A DNA stretch of 64,000 nucleotides from Brachycybe producta (Eukaryota > Arthropoda > Diplopoda > Playtdesmida > Andrognathidae). A model generated the notes under the pieces. The model searched no databases, was not told the origin of the DNA, and worked only from the letters and a program-made list of their open reading frames with translations. The stretch's first letter is position 1. Every line of letters starts with the position of its first letter. The stretch lies in the NCBI GenBank assembly GCA_036925085.1, contig JAUPFP010000040.1, positions 1,023,939-1,087,938 of the forward strand, in the 5' to 3' direction. Shown one piece after another: positions 33,467 to 43,493 of this stretch. The translations under genes and the position numbers were made by a program.

Positions 33467-34425
33467 ATAAATTGCAGTGCTGCTGCTCTACACTTACACG
33501 TTGCATTTGGTGCGTTCAGTTCCTAAGCACGTTTGAAAACAGCTCGAGCTAATTTTATGTGCTTAGGATTAAGAGGACACTATTAAAAAATACTTGTGTA
33601 AATGCAAGGTAGATGGCGTCATGCAACCTCCATAGGTGTCAAACTATACTCGTCGCCAATTAGTTCAAATCGAATGAACCCCTTTAGTTCTAAAAGCGTC
33701 CAAAACAACCTTAATTATCAGCACGTGGACAAACTTAACCCAGAACATACTATAAGTGAAGAGATAGCACGTGTAGAAATAGCAATGACGCAATTAAAAG
33801 TTTGCCACGTGCAAAAAAAAGAAAGCTGCGTCAAGAGTTGAAGAGTGTTTGCAGTACATTTCTAGAGGGAGGGCTAGTGGCGCCATCTACTTGTATTCTT
33901 GAAGAGAAACTACTCAACAAAGGAGTTTCTAAACAGACAGATATTTTTTGGTTCTACCGATGAAGGAACCAACAAAATAGTTGCTAAAAACTGTTTAATT
34001 AAGAAAAGAGTGAGATGAGCTGTTAAGACCAGGCCTCCCCCCCCCCCCCCCCAGTACACATTATAACAAAATCAGTTGTCACTGCTGACACTGATGTAAT
34101 TAATAATTACTAACCATATAACAATTGCATTTCTGATGCTAATTATCACATAACTGTCAAAAGAGTTCTTTATTTGGACAACGTGTAAAATACAGGGTGT
34201 TCTCCGTTCAAACCTCCCCCACATTTCAATCAATCATTGCAAACAAATTATGAGAAATGATGGATTGTAATTAAGACCAATTAGCACCAGGAAGAAAAAA
34301 AACCTCAAAAGAATTTTATCTCATGATTTTAAATTTGACCTCTTGCTCACTATGCAGCGCCACGGTCGCATGAAGCAAAATGGCGACTCCACAACCTGCG
34401 TCCACAAGGATTATTAGTGTGGTAG
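33101..34425. other. Unassigned sequence
   Basis: Includes a CT run (33421-33463), AGATGGCGTCATG (33612), GTGGCGCCATCTAC (33877-33890) and a C run (about 34038-34053). A 79-codon frame at 33602-33841 has more even composition than most, but I see no domain and do not call a gene. Confidence 0.4.
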
Positions 34426-34631
34426 TCAGGTAGTTAGAAATCGGTCAGAACTTCAGTTGGCTCCGCCCTTGTTATGACGACTGGCAACTTCTAATTGGCT
34501 GGTTATGTAGTCTGACGTTGAAAAATGGCGGAGCATGTGACGTCAGACTTTATAATCAGCCAATTAAAGTTACCAGTCGTCATAACAAGGGCGGAGCCAA
34601 CTGAAGTTTTCACCTATTTCTAACTAGCTGT
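34426..34631. mobile_element. Family A element
   Basis: 206 bp with ends TCAGGTAGTTAGAAATCGG and CTATTTCTAACTAGCTGT. TGTGGTAGT stands at both borders (34418-34426 and 34631-34639), overlapping the element's first and last bases by one. Confidence 0.88.
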
Positions 34632-35075
34632 GTGGTAGTGGTATGCGGAAACAAAATCAACAATTTCAGTGCAACGAAAACCTAAGAAAGTACCAACGAG
34701 TGTAACGGAGGAGATGCACTTGATGCAAAAATAACATTTTTTTACGGCTTGGTTCGAGAAGTTTCTTTCGACTTGGTTCCTAATACCTAGTACATACACA
34801 CTTGATAATTTAAATGCATTTAAATAACAAACGTGTTCAACGGAGCCCTGTGAAGGACAAACAAACAAACAATATATCGAATTCAATTTATTTAGTTAAT
34901 AATCTCAAAATATTGAGTTAATACTTAAATAAAATATATAAACTATTGACAAAATATTGATTTAGTATTTCAATTTAAAATATTAATAATAAATTGAATT
35001 TTTATTTGGTTCATGTCCTTAACTGGATTCCGTATAATTCACCTAAACACATTTAATTTGAATTCATTTAACTCA

Positions 35076-35652
35076 ATTCAATTCAATTAGATACACCTGC
35101 AATCAGCTTGAAAGCCATGTGGCAGGGAGGATTGCTCCCAATCATGAGAGATTGTCATTATTTAAAAATAAGACATCATCACGAAATTGAAATCGTCCTA
35201 ACAAAGAACTATTCACAGGAAGAGAATTCCATAGTCTAACAACATTAGGAATAAAAGACCAAAAATATGCATCAGTCCTAGCCATTAATTCTTTGAAATT
35301 GTTTGAATGCCCAAGTCTACCTTTACGAGGATTTCTAGTTAGTAAACCATTAAGCAGAGTAATGTTATCATCAGACAGCAAACGTCCCAGAAGAGCGAGG
35401 CTTTGCTCATTTCTTCGGACTGCTAATGTTTCCCATTCTAGCTCTTGAAGCATAGATGATATGCTGTCAGTATACGCATACCGTCCCTTTACAAATCTTT
35501 CAGCCCTACGCTGCACAATTTCTATTTCTTGTTTTAGGTTATTTCTAAATGGGCTCCAAATTGGGGAACAATATTCTAAGATAGGTCTAACTAGGGTAAA
35601 GTAGCAGACCATTTTTACATTTTCATTACAATGTTTAAGGGTGCGTTGGTCA
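35076..35652 (-). mobile_element. 5'-truncated non-LTR retrotransposon inserted in family B
   Basis: The minus-strand insert begins inside the reverse transcriptase reading frame and ends, after a short 3' region of about 65 bp, in TAATTGAATTGAATT. A short A/T-repeat tail instead of poly-A is usual in CR1/L2-like elements. TCA at both junctions is the only sign of a target duplication. 5' truncation is the normal outcome of target-primed reverse transcription. Confidence 0.85.
35142..35650 (-). pseudogene. Reverse transcriptase C-terminal fragment of a non-LTR retrotransposon
   Basis: This is the carboxy end of ORF2 of a CR1/L2/Jockey-like element, which copies element RNA into DNA at the target site. 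Only the part after the polymerase active site is left: no YADD box and no endonuclease domain are present. Recognisable family blocks are ENVK, then LVRPILEYCSPIW, IVQRRAERFV, a LEWETLAVRR block and VVRLWNSLP near the end, in the usual order. About 170 codons remain against roughly 900 in a complete ORF2. The frame is open and ends at a natural TGA at 35142-35144. Its upstream codons (beyond about 35652) read into the host B element, so an initiator there is not real. I infer a dead 5'-truncated copy that is fairly young, since no stop or frameshift has accumulated. The exact clade is uncertain. Confidence 0.85.
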
Positions 35653-35748
35653 TGTGTGTACAAGGTATAACCGAATAAAACGGTTCCGTTTTACACCTTA
35701 CCGCCTCTAACTAAGGTCACATAATAAAAAGTTATACAGAAGGGAAAC

Positions 35749-35951
35749 ACAGGCATTTAGAAATCGGGACGAACACAAGTTGGCTCCGCCCTTTTTATGA
35801 CGACCAGCAACTTCTAATTAGTTGGTTATGTAATCTGACGTCACATGCTCCGCCCTTTTCAACGTCGAACCAAACAAACCAATTAGAAGTTGTAGGTCGT
35901 CATAAAAAGGGCGGTGCCAGCTTTTGTTCGTCCCGATTTCTAAATGCCTGT
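35749..35951. mobile_element. Family A element, subtype A1
   Basis: 203 bp with ends ACAGGCATTTAGAAATCGGG and GATTTCTAAATGCCTGT. Flanks AAGGGAAAC and AAGAGAAAC match at 8 of 9. Confidence 0.9.
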
Positions 35952-36130
35952 AAGAGAAACTCCCTGTCGGAACCTTTGATGTTGGTGTTGACAGGAAGTC
36001 GCCATCTTGAAACTGGGGGCAGATTTAGTATAGGAGAATCCTTAATATAGAAGCAGGGAGTCTTTATTTTAACTGGTTACTTTATCCAACTTTGGGGGGG
36101 GGGGTGGTTTAAATAGCTGGGGGTCTAAAT

Positions 36131-36333
36131 AGCTGGGTTTACACGAGCTAAGTGAGTTGGTCAATTCACTTGAATTCATTTGACATGAACGCGAATTGTA
36201 CGTCTAAACCCAATAATTCATGTCAGCTGACCATCTGAATGGAATCAACTATGAGTTTAGACGCTCAATTCGCGTTTACGTCAAATGAATTCACGTGCAT
36301 TGATCAACTCACTTGACTCGTGTAGACCCAGCT
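36131..36333. mobile_element. Foldback element Q1, 203 bp
   Basis: AGCTGGGTTTACACGAGC, AAGTGAGTTGGTCAATTCAC and AATTCATTTGACATGAACGC are mirrored on the right, ending CGTGTAGACCCAGCT. Arms are about 70 bp. A diverged relative lies at 58451-58547. Confidence 0.8.
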
Positions 36334-36479
36334 TCCTATGGAGACCATTTTCATTACCCAGTTTCAAGATGGCGGCGCCCAAAAATAAGAGAAACATCAA
36401 AGCAAAGTGAATGGTGCCGCCGTACATGCGCAGAACGATAATTAATTGGTCGAGTTTCTCTTCTGTATAACTTTTTATT

Positions 36480-36960
36480 CTGTGCTAATGTGCTGCTCAA
36501 ATCGCCTAATGCATATTGGGAACCTGTTCGAACCGGCTCGTCATGAACATCGAACTGATCAGAAACGGTTTCCAAAAAAAAATCGCAAACTGCGAACCGA
36601 TTAAACCGGTTCCCAAAAAAAAATCGCAAACTGCGAACCGATTAAACCGGTTCCCAAAAAAAAAATCGCAAACTGCGAACCGATTAAACCGGTTCAGAAC
36701 GGCGTAGAAACGGTTCGGTTCTACACAGGAAATTAGAAATCGGGACATACAGAAGTTGGCTCCGCCCTTTTTATAACGACCGGCAACTTCTAATTGGCTT
36801 GTTGTGTGGTTTGACGTTGAAAAGGGGCGGAGCATGTGACGTCAGACTACATAACCAACCAATTAGAAGTTGCCAGTCGTCATAAAAAGAGCGGAGCCAA
36901 CTTCGGTTCATCCCGTTTTCTAATTGCCTGTGGTTCTACCCGTTGCCACCTGTAGCAACC
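36480..36960 (+). mobile_element. Family L repeat, occupied by an A element
   Basis: Homologous to 17285-17470 on both sides of the A element at 36725-36931. It contains three copies of a block of about 45 bp (CGAACCGATTAAACCGGTTC plus ATCGCAAACTG) at about 36595-36690; the other L copy has one. Confidence 0.75.
36725..36931. mobile_element. Family A element, subtype A1, inside family L
   Basis: 207 bp with ends ACAGGAAATTAGAAATCGGG and CGTTTTCTAATTGCCTGT. GGTTCTAC is duplicated at the borders (36717-36724 and 36932-36939). The homologous sequence at 17444-17470 has this octamer region once. Confidence 0.92.
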
Positions 36961-37448
36961 ACCATCTCAATAAAAGAGCTGATTGTTATAGAAGTGACTA
37001 TGTTGTAACTATGTTATAACTTATAACAACCTTTACTAAGTGAAATCACCACCAAAATGGAAAGTGCATCTTTAAAGGGGAGGGTGGGGGGAGAATTATA
37101 AAAAAAAACATCGTTTTCATATGGAAACAAAAAATATCGTACATCAAAAGATGTATTTTTCCAGCAGCTTTGCTCCTGAGAGGTTTGCACTTGGGGGGGG
37201 AGGAGTTAGATTTTTTTACGGGGCCGGGGGGGGGGGGGGGGGGGGAAACAAGAGGAGATGCGTGGGTGAATTTACGTCTGAAATCTATATATTTGCTAAA
37301 AGACAAACACAGCTCTCTGCAAATTGCATCCAGATTCGCTCAGATTTCTAGACGAAATAGCTTACAAGCGATTTTCAGCTAGAAGTTTATCCTCAATTTG
37401 AAGATAATGAATGAATGGTGGGTATGGGTAATTTAATCTTTGTATTAA
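36961..37448. other. Unassigned sequence with G run
   Basis: A G-rich run at about 37223-37246; small frames through it are Gly-rich by composition. No gene recognised. Confidence 0.4.
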
Positions 37449-38062
37449 GCGGTTACACATCGCAAAAATACTTTCAAAAATCTCCACAAAGAGCGCTAGC
37501 ATCGTTTTTCTATTGAAACCCATAGACACAATGTTAAAGAAAAAACGTTAATTTTTAAAATAAACACAGTCGCGGCGGCAATATGTTTATTTTTCATATT
37601 TAAAGTTGTCCAATTTTGATGGTTCAAAGTGCAATGTGCACTTTAAATGTATGCTGATCTAGTGATAGAATGACAAAAAATTGGTAAGTGCGGTTCTATT
37701 TTTTAAAAACTATGTCAAAATCGCGAATTTCTAACACTTATGTTAAACTCCATTGAGTATGCCCAAATAAGGAAAAAAAAATCCATTAAAATGTTGGTAA
37801 AATACCTAAAAATAATTTTAAAAAACCAGAAAAAAGTCAGAACGTGCGCGCCAATGTGTTGGCTTCACTGTGGTTTAATTATGTTTTTTTTTAAATTCCT
37901 TTTACGTATTTTTTACCAACATTTTAAAGAATTTTTTTTTTATTTTTGCTTACCAACGCGTACTCAATGGAGTACGCGTTTAAGAGCTTAGAAATTCGCG
38001 ATTTTGATATAGTTTTTAAAGATAGAACCGCACTTACCAATTTTTTGTCATTCTATCACTAG
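37449..38062. mobile_element. Family D element, right end lost
   Basis: GGTTACACATCGCAAAAATA, GAGCGCTAGCATCG, AGTCGCGGCGGCAATATG and the central GTTGGTAAAATACC / GGTATTTT.ACCAAC blocks match 17492-18457. The right arm stops at GTCATTCTATCACTAGATC. Confidence 0.82.
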
Positions 38063-38097
38063 ATCTCGACCACCTTGAATGTTTCCATAGAAAATAC

Positions 38098-38415
38098 TAA
38101 GACGTGGGACGAATCTTAAATTTTCTTGAATCCCGAATCGGTTCTCGAATCCTTCATATAATAAGAATCCTATATTATTCATTAAGAAGATACAAATAAA
38201 TTAAATAAAATATTAATGGATACAACCGAAATTGCCAACAATCGCCATTTTTTGTTTGTTAGTTTTTAGTTATTTTGTTTTGTTTGCTTTTATTGGACGT
38301 CAATGGAGTTAAAACTAATTTTACCGAAGTTTTTAGCAGTTTTTTTTTCTCTCAAAAGATTCGAATCTCGAATAATTTTCAAAATTCGCAGGATTCGAAT
38401 GTCTCCATCCTTATA
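38098..38415 (+). mobile_element. Family C element with internal deletion
   Basis: ACGTGGGACGAATCTTAAA at the left and TTCGCAGGATTCGAATGTC at the right. The segment from the AT palindrome to GGATACAACCGAAATTGCC is shortened by about 110 bp. Confidence 0.8.
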
Positions 38416-38526
38416 AAATACATTGCAAACACCGTCGACTTTATTTTGCAGTCGAAAAGTGTTTCAAAAAAGTGGTCAGTGTATTTGTTTTAGCTCAAAA
38501 AACTGGGGATCAAAGTGTTATGACTA

Positions 38527-38850
38527 GGGCTCGGATTTTGATGCAATATCAACCGGAATGTTTCTCAATTTGTGGCCCGAGAGCCAACTGTGAAGTAATC
38601 ATCATCATTAGATCAACGGCAATTATGTTTTTTTCTAATCAAAAAAAGCTGGGTAGAGAGGCTAGATAGATGTCTGGTTACTATCAGTTGTCAACTAGAG
38701 TTCTAGCCTCTAACCATTCTTTTTTTTAATTGGAAAGAACAATCGTTTTTGTTTTTTATTATCTAAACGAGATTGTCACTTCACAATTGGCACTTGGGCC
38801 ACATATTGAGAAACATTCCGGTTGATATTGCATTAAAATCGGAGCCCTAG
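38527..38850. mobile_element. Family F foldback element, full copy
   Basis: AGGGCTCGGATTTTGATGC and AATGTTTCTCAATTTGTGGC on the left are mirrored by GAGAAACATTCCGGTTGA and GCATTAAAATCGGAGCCCT on the right. Inner arms are GGCTAGATAGATG and CTAGCCTCTAACC. About 320 bp. Confidence 0.88.
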
Positions 38851-39350
38851 TTATGACTGTTCTTCTCCACATGGGATGATGGAAAAGCTGTTTTTTCTAC
38901 TACATTTGTACCCCCCCCCCTTTACGTAATATAAAGTAGTACATAAGAGAGCAAATCGGTATTGGTATTGATTCAAGAAATGTTTTTTTATACAAAAGAT
39001 GATGATGATGATGACGTACAAAAAACATACAAGTTTTTTTTTCTTCCTTCTTCCTCTTTTTTAAGAGAGCAAATTTAATTAGACCTAACATTAAAGCCAA
39101 TATAGATCGCAAGAAAAAAAAAAGTATTATCAGTTGGGGAAGGGAGGGGGTTAAAAAAATGTAGGAGACTAGGAGGGTAAGAGAAAGAGAAAAAAAACTA
39201 ATTGTTGGTTGAGTAAGAAAAGGGATAAAATGAGTAAAAAAAAAAAACTCCCTTCTATAGCTGTGTGATATCTTGTCTCTAAAGGCCAGTTCCACACGAT
39301 GCAGCCACTTGTCATAGTTTTACACCTTGTACTCCTTTTTAACAAAGTCC
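38851..39350. other. Unassigned sequence
   Basis: Poly-C (about 38909-38920), poly-A and purine runs. The 131-codon minus frame at 38900-39295 is Phe/Leu/Lys-rich with no domain I can name. Confidence 0.4.
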
Positions 39351-39362
39351 TCACGACATACA

Positions 39363-39535
39363 GGGCGACTGAATAAGCGCCAAATTGAACAAACGCCAAA
39401 CTGAATAAGCGCCAAATGGAACAAACGCCAAACTGAATAACCGCCAAATTTTTGGCTTTTATTCAGTTTGGCGTTTCTTCCATTTGGCGTTTATTCAGTT
39501 TGGCGTTTGTTCAATTTGGCGCTTGATCAGCGCCA
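39363..39535. mobile_element. 173-bp foldback built of GCGCCAAA repeats, 11-bp target duplication
   Basis: The left arm repeats AAACGCCAAACTGAATAAGC and AGCGCCAAATTGAAC-like blocks; the right arm is its mirror (TTATTCAGTTTGGCGTTTG). Arms are about 70 bp with almost no loop. CACGACATACA stands at both borders (39352-39362 and 39536-39546). GTGCCAAACTGAACCAACGC near 49305 is a related scrap. Confidence 0.88.
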
Positions 39536-39587
39536 CACGACATACATGTAGGAGTACTCCTTCTCAATTGGGTGCTTTTTTTTTTCT

Positions 39588-39907
39588 AGGGATGGGACAT
39601 TCGAATCCTCGAATCCTGAAAAATATTCGATATTCGAAAACTCGAATCTTCTCGCGTTTTTTTCGTCTTTTCAAATCTTTCGAATCCTAACCTTAAAAAA
39701 ACTGTTAAAACTTTGGTAAAATTAGTTTTAACTCAATTGACGTCCAATAGAAGCGTTCACTAACAAAAAAAACCGGCGATTGTTGGTAATTTCGGTGGTT
39801 ATCCGGATCACCAATATCACCTGAATGCCACACTTTTCCGTTTATTATTAATAATTTAATATTTAATATTATCTCATTTATTTCTATCTTCTCAATTAAT
39901 AATATAG
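39588..39907 (-). mobile_element. Family C element, left member of head-to-head pair
   Basis: From CTAGGGATGGGACATTCGAA through TGGTTATCCGGATCACCAA to the AT palindrome; the GAGGTGGG end is missing. Confidence 0.83.
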
Positions 39908-39910
39908 ACT

Positions 39911-40298
39911 GTAGAGGCGGGATTAATCCTAAATTTTCTCGAATCCGAATCTTAAAAATTTCTCGAATCCTTCATATAAGAATCCTCTATTATTCATTAA
40001 GAAAATACAAATAAATGAAATTATATTAAATATTAAATTATTAATAATAAAACATAAGAGTGGCACTCAGGGTCGCCACAAGGTGATCCATTGGTGATCC
40101 GGATAACCACCAAAACTGCAATAATTGCCGGTTTTTTGTTAGTGAACGTCAATGGAGTTAAAACTAATTTTACAAAAGTTTTTAACAGTTTTTTTTTTTA
40201 AAGTTAGGATTCGAAAGACGAAAAAAAGCGCGAAGATTCGAGTTTTCGAATCTCGAATATTTTTCAAGATTCACGGGATTCGAATGGCCCATCCCTAA
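39911..40298 (+). mobile_element. Family C element, right member of head-to-head pair
   Basis: From TAGAGGCGGGATTAATCC to GGGATTCGAATGGCCCATCC. It starts within a few bases of the preceding minus-strand copy. The CATCCCTA terminus is well preserved, so this copy defines the right end. Confidence 0.87.
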
Positions 40299-40550
40299 TT
40301 AAACATTTTATATGGGTGATTAGGTGGGGTTACATTAAATTAAGCTTTTTGCCGGGGGTCTGGAGGGCGCAGCCTCCCATAATGTAAATATGTGTAGGTC
40401 ACTTGAGTGACCCACAGTTCTTCTTCCTTCCAAATAGCTATCTGAAAGCGTAGGTCACCTAGTGACCTATGATTAGTCCGTCCTCCAAATTCATGCAGTG
40501 CACACTTGAATGCAAAAGAGGTCAAAAACAAAATGAACTTATATGACAAG

Positions 40551-40760
40551 AGAGGCAATTAGAAATCGGGATGAACAGAAGTTGGCTCCGCCCTTTTTAA
40601 GACGAATGCAACATGTAAATTGGTTGGTTATATAGTCCGACGTCACATGCTCCGTCAATTTCAACGTCGAACCACACAACAAACCAATCAGAAGTTGCCG
40701 TTCGTCATAAAAGAGGCGGAGCCAACTTCTTTCTGTTCATTCCGTTTTCTAATTGCTTGT
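40551..40760. mobile_element. Family A element, subtype A1, exact 9-bp target duplication
   Basis: 210 bp with ends AGAGGCAATTAGAAATCGGG and CGTTTTCTAATTGCTTGT. TATGACAAG at both borders (40542-40550 and 40761-40769). Confidence 0.92.
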
Positions 40761-40887
40761 TATGACAAGTGCCACACATCGTGGGAAACCAGTCTGAGAT
40801 CGGTTTATGTCAAAGCATATGTTTTTATATTAACCCATCTTCTCTCCCCCACAATTCCATTTTTTTAAGTTAGTGTGTCTCTTCCCC

Positions 40888-40892
40888 CCCCC

Positions 40893-40966
<74 letters not shown>
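40888..40966 (+). repeat. (CT)n microsatellite
   Basis: About 75 bp of CT with one CTTT interruption, preceded by a C run. Confidence 0.95.
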
Positions 40967-40970
<4 letters not shown>

Positions 40971-41544
40971 ATTTTCATTTTCTTTCTTTTCTTCAGAGTT
41001 ACACGATTTTAATTAGAAATTTGATTAAAATGACTGATAAATAAAGACGAAAAAAAAAATATTGGAAGGATTAAAATATTGACAACAAAGTTCGGTTATT
41101 AATTAAAAGTTGACTAAATTTGACAATAGAAAATTGAATCTCTCTCTCTCTCAAAAAGGCAACAAAAAATGTTGACAAATTTATTCTGATATTTTTTCTT
41201 TCTTATATATTTAAGATGGGTGGAATTTGAATAAAAAACACAACAATATAAATAATTGTTTGTCTCTCTCTCTCTGTCTCTCGCGACCCCCTTTTTCTTA
41301 CAAATGGTTTTTTCCTTGTTTTAAGTTAGGGAAGAAGAAGAAGAAAAAAAAGACTTTTCTATAAAAACGTTGGTAACAAAAATGAAGAAGGGGGTAAAAT
41401 GATTTTCAATGAGCGGCAAGGGACTTAGGAAGACGAAGAAGAAGAAAAAACCGCATCTCCTTGCTGTTGTCATGGAAACAGGGGGGGGGGGGGGGGGGGA
41501 GAAAAAAGAAGAGGTTGAAACGCGCATGCGTAATGGATAGAGAT
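40967..41544. other. Unassigned sequence with G run
   Basis: AT-rich, then a G run at about 41481-41500. No gene recognised. Confidence 0.4.
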
Positions 41545-41641
41545 CGGATTTTTATGCAATATCAAGCAAAATGTTTCTCAATTTGTGCGAGCCCAAGTGC
41601 CAATTGTGACGTAATCATCATCATCATCATCATCATCATTA
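41545..41641. mobile_element. Family F element, left half (interrupted)
   Basis: GATCGGATTTTTATGCAATA, AAAATGTTTCTCAATTTGTG, AATTGTGACGTAATCATC and a TCA run, ending in ATTA. The other half resumes at 43299 after the G insertion. Confidence 0.82.
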
Positions 41642-41669
41642 GGGTGCGCGTTCAGAGTACGCGTGCTCG

Positions 41670-41765
41670 TGCTTTTGCTCTTGTTGACTTGTTAGACTCG
41701 TGCTTTTGCTCTTGTTGACTTGTTAGACTCGTGCTTTTGCTCTTGTTGACTTGTTAGACTCGTGC
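41670..41765 (+). repeat. Short tandem repeat inside family G
   Basis: CTCGTGCTTTTGCTCTTG followed by TTGACTTGTTAGA occurs three times in a row, a unit of about 31 bp. Confidence 0.85.
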
Positions 41766-41806
41766 TTCTTGTCAACAGAGGCTTGACAGACAGTTCAAGT
41801 TACTCG

Positions 41807-42208
41807 TAGGCTTGCCACACAGGCATTTAGAAATCGGGACGATCACAAGTTGGCTCCGCCCCTTTTTATGACGAACGCAACTTCTAATTGGTTGGTTATG
41901 TAGTCTGACGTCACATGCTCCGCCCTTTTCAACGTCGAACCACACACCAAACCAATCAGAAGTTGTCGGTCGTCAAAAAAAGGGCGGAGTCAACTTGTGT
42001 TCGTCCTGATTTCCAAATGCCTGTGGCTTGCCACATGTGGAGGACAGTCCTCCCTCCATTTGGTAGAACTGTCCTCCGGCCATGACCATCCTCCACGAAC
42101 GTATTTAAATTTTTATACAATATATTGTGTGGAGGACATGTTTGCCTTCGTGGAGGACGGTCCTGGTCGGAAGACATTTCTTCTGAATGAACAAAGGTGG
42201 AAAGCCTA
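41807..42208. mobile_element. Family M element (hAT-like), split by an A element
   Basis: Ends TAGGCTTGCCAC and GTGGAAAGCCTA are inverted repeats. GTTACTCG stands at both borders (41799-41806 and 42209-42216), an 8-bp duplication as in hAT elements. The interior has GGAGGACAGTCCTCC-type inverted blocks and matches 54080-54278. Confidence 0.87.
41819..42024. mobile_element. Family A element, subtype A1, inside family M
   Basis: 206 bp with ends ACAGGCATTTAGAAATCGGG and GATTTCCAAATGCCTGT. GGCTTGCCAC stands at both borders (41809-41818 and 42025-42034). It landed within the terminal repeat of M. Confidence 0.93.
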
Positions 42209-42278
42209 GTTACTCGTGAGAGGCTTTGACTGGTACGGATCCGATGAGCGACGACGAAGTTTCGCACTCACTTGTTAC

Positions 42279-42458
42279 ACAGACAAGTAAAGACAAAAAG
42301 ATAGTCATTTGCTCCGCCCCTTTTATAGAGTACTGGCAACTTCTAATTGGTTTGTTACATGGTCTGGCCCTTTTCAATTTCCAATTGGTTGATAGTTGGT
42401 CTGACGCTCATAAAAGGGCGGGGCAAACGACTGTATCTCCCTGTCTTTACATGCCTGT
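42279..42458. mobile_element. Family A-type element, subtype A2, inside family G
   Basis: Ends ACAGACAAGTAAAGACA and CTGTCTTTACATGCCTGT. Arms with TTGCTCCGCCCC and GGGCGGGGCAAA. Flanks CTTGTTAC and TTTGTTAC match at 7 of 8. Confidence 0.82.
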
Positions 42459-42482
42459 TTTGTTACAACAAGTGTAGCCAGC

Positions 42483-42638
42483 ACTAGCTTTTCGTTTGCT
42501 CCGCCCTTTTATGAGCATCCAAACAAATATCAACCAATTAGAAATTGATAAGGGCAGGGCACGTGACATCAGACCAAATAACAAACCCAAGTAGAAATTG
42601 ATGACGCTCATAAAAGGGTGGAGCAAACGAAAAGCTGG
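42483..42638. mobile_element. Family A-type element, ends not found
   Basis: ACTAGCTTTTCGTTTGCTCC is mirrored by GGAGCAAACGAAAAGCTGGT, with CAACCAATTAGAAATTGAT inside. The ACAGG terminus is not visible, so the exact limits are uncertain. Confidence 0.65.
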
Positions 42639-42809
42639 TCTGTCTCATTGTTGGGAGAAACGCCACGAGTTAACTAAACTGTGCTCTCCTCGGTCCAATG
42701 ACTTGCACGTCTTGACGAGCACCCCTTTGATGTACCGACACCAAGCAAGAGCCGACGAGCCCCTGGCCTGCGAAAAGCTGGAACTTCATACCTGCTACCT
42801 TGAGCATAG

Positions 42810-43105
42810 CGTCTGCAACTAGCGACTAGTGACTAGTGACTAGCATAGCGACTTGAAGTAGCAAGTCGCTAGTCGCTGGCACACACTACATATGTGTTGC
42901 ACCTACAAGCGTTTTGGGCGTGTCTTCATGGTGTGTGATGTCATATAAAATGGCGTCGAAGACGCCATATGCAACAAAATCTGGTCTCTGATTGGTTGTT
43001 GGGTAGCGACTTGAAATGTTTGCGACCTGAAGCTTCTGTTTGAACAGAAACTTGGCGACTGAGTAGCAAGTTGCGACGCTTTGACAAGTCGCTTATAGTT
43101 GCTTG
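42810..43105. mobile_element. Element N inside family G
   Basis: Starts near TGCAACTAGCGACTAG and ends near AAGTCGCTTATAGTTGC, an imperfect inverted repeat. Contains three GACTAGT repeats and TAGCAAGTCGCTAGTCGC. It interrupts homology to the other G copy, which supports insertion. Single copy here. Confidence 0.55.
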
Positions 43106-43298
43106 TATATGGTATGAAGACGCGCATGTGCGGTGACGCTCGCTCGAGGTAGGTCGCTCGACGTCGCGTGAATGAAGTTTAAGCTTTACTCGTGCTACTT
43201 GTTTTGCTGCTCGCGAGTCCGTCCACATTACTCGAGCGTGTCCACAAGCCTCTTCCTCACCGAGCACGAGTACGAGCATGAATAGTCTGAACGCACTC

Positions 43299-43493
43299 TT
43301 AGAGCAACTGCAATTATCCTTTTTCTAATAAAAAAAAATGGCTGGTTAGAGGCTAAATGACTTGGTTATTAACCAGTGTTTTTGATTGAAAAAGAAAAAC
43401 CATAACTATTAATTGATCTAAACGAGACTTTTTACTTCTCAACTCGCTCTTGGACCACAAATTTGAGATACAGTTGCGTGATAAATGCAATTC
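43299..43493. mobile_element. Family F element, right half (interrupted)
   Basis: TTAGAGCAACTGCAATTATC continues from 41641 as 38609 onward continues in an intact F copy. Then TGGCTGGTTAGAGGCTAAAT, ATTGATCTAAACGAGAC and a degraded right end GCGTGATAAATGCA. Confidence 0.82.

Larger units (their letters stand above)
34784..35667 (+). mobile_element. Family B element split by a non-LTR retrotransposon
   Basis: The left part (34784-35075) runs from TACCTAGTACATACACAC to ATTTAACTCA. The missing right end TGTGTGTACAAGGTA appears at 35653-35667, after a 577-bp insert. Joining the two gives the order seen in intact copies. TAA flanks both outer ends. Confidence 0.88.
41642..43298. mobile_element. 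Family G element carrying several insertions
   Basis: Ends GGGTGCGCGTTCAGAGTA and TAGTCTGAACGCACTC are inverted repeats, flanked by TTA on both sides (41639-41641 and 43299-43301). Blocks at about 42210-42275, 42640-42790 and 43150-43260 match the reverse complement of 6054-6469 in the expected order. Between them lie M (41807-42208), two A-type elements and a GACTAGTGACTAG-rich element. TTA/TAA duplications suggest PIF/Harbinger. Confidence 0.85.

Noticed and set aside
33602-33841. 79-codon frame with fairly even composition as a possible exon
   Set aside because: No domain, no splice-site context I can defend and no related copy; it could be chance.
32082-34886. Two frames (32082-32306 and 34620-34886) sharing a similar peptide
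   Set aside because: Similarity comes from both lying in family B elements, not from a gene family.
38900-39295. 131-codon minus-strand frame
   Set aside because: Phe/Leu/Lys-rich composition from poly-purine DNA, no domain and no conserved neighbour.
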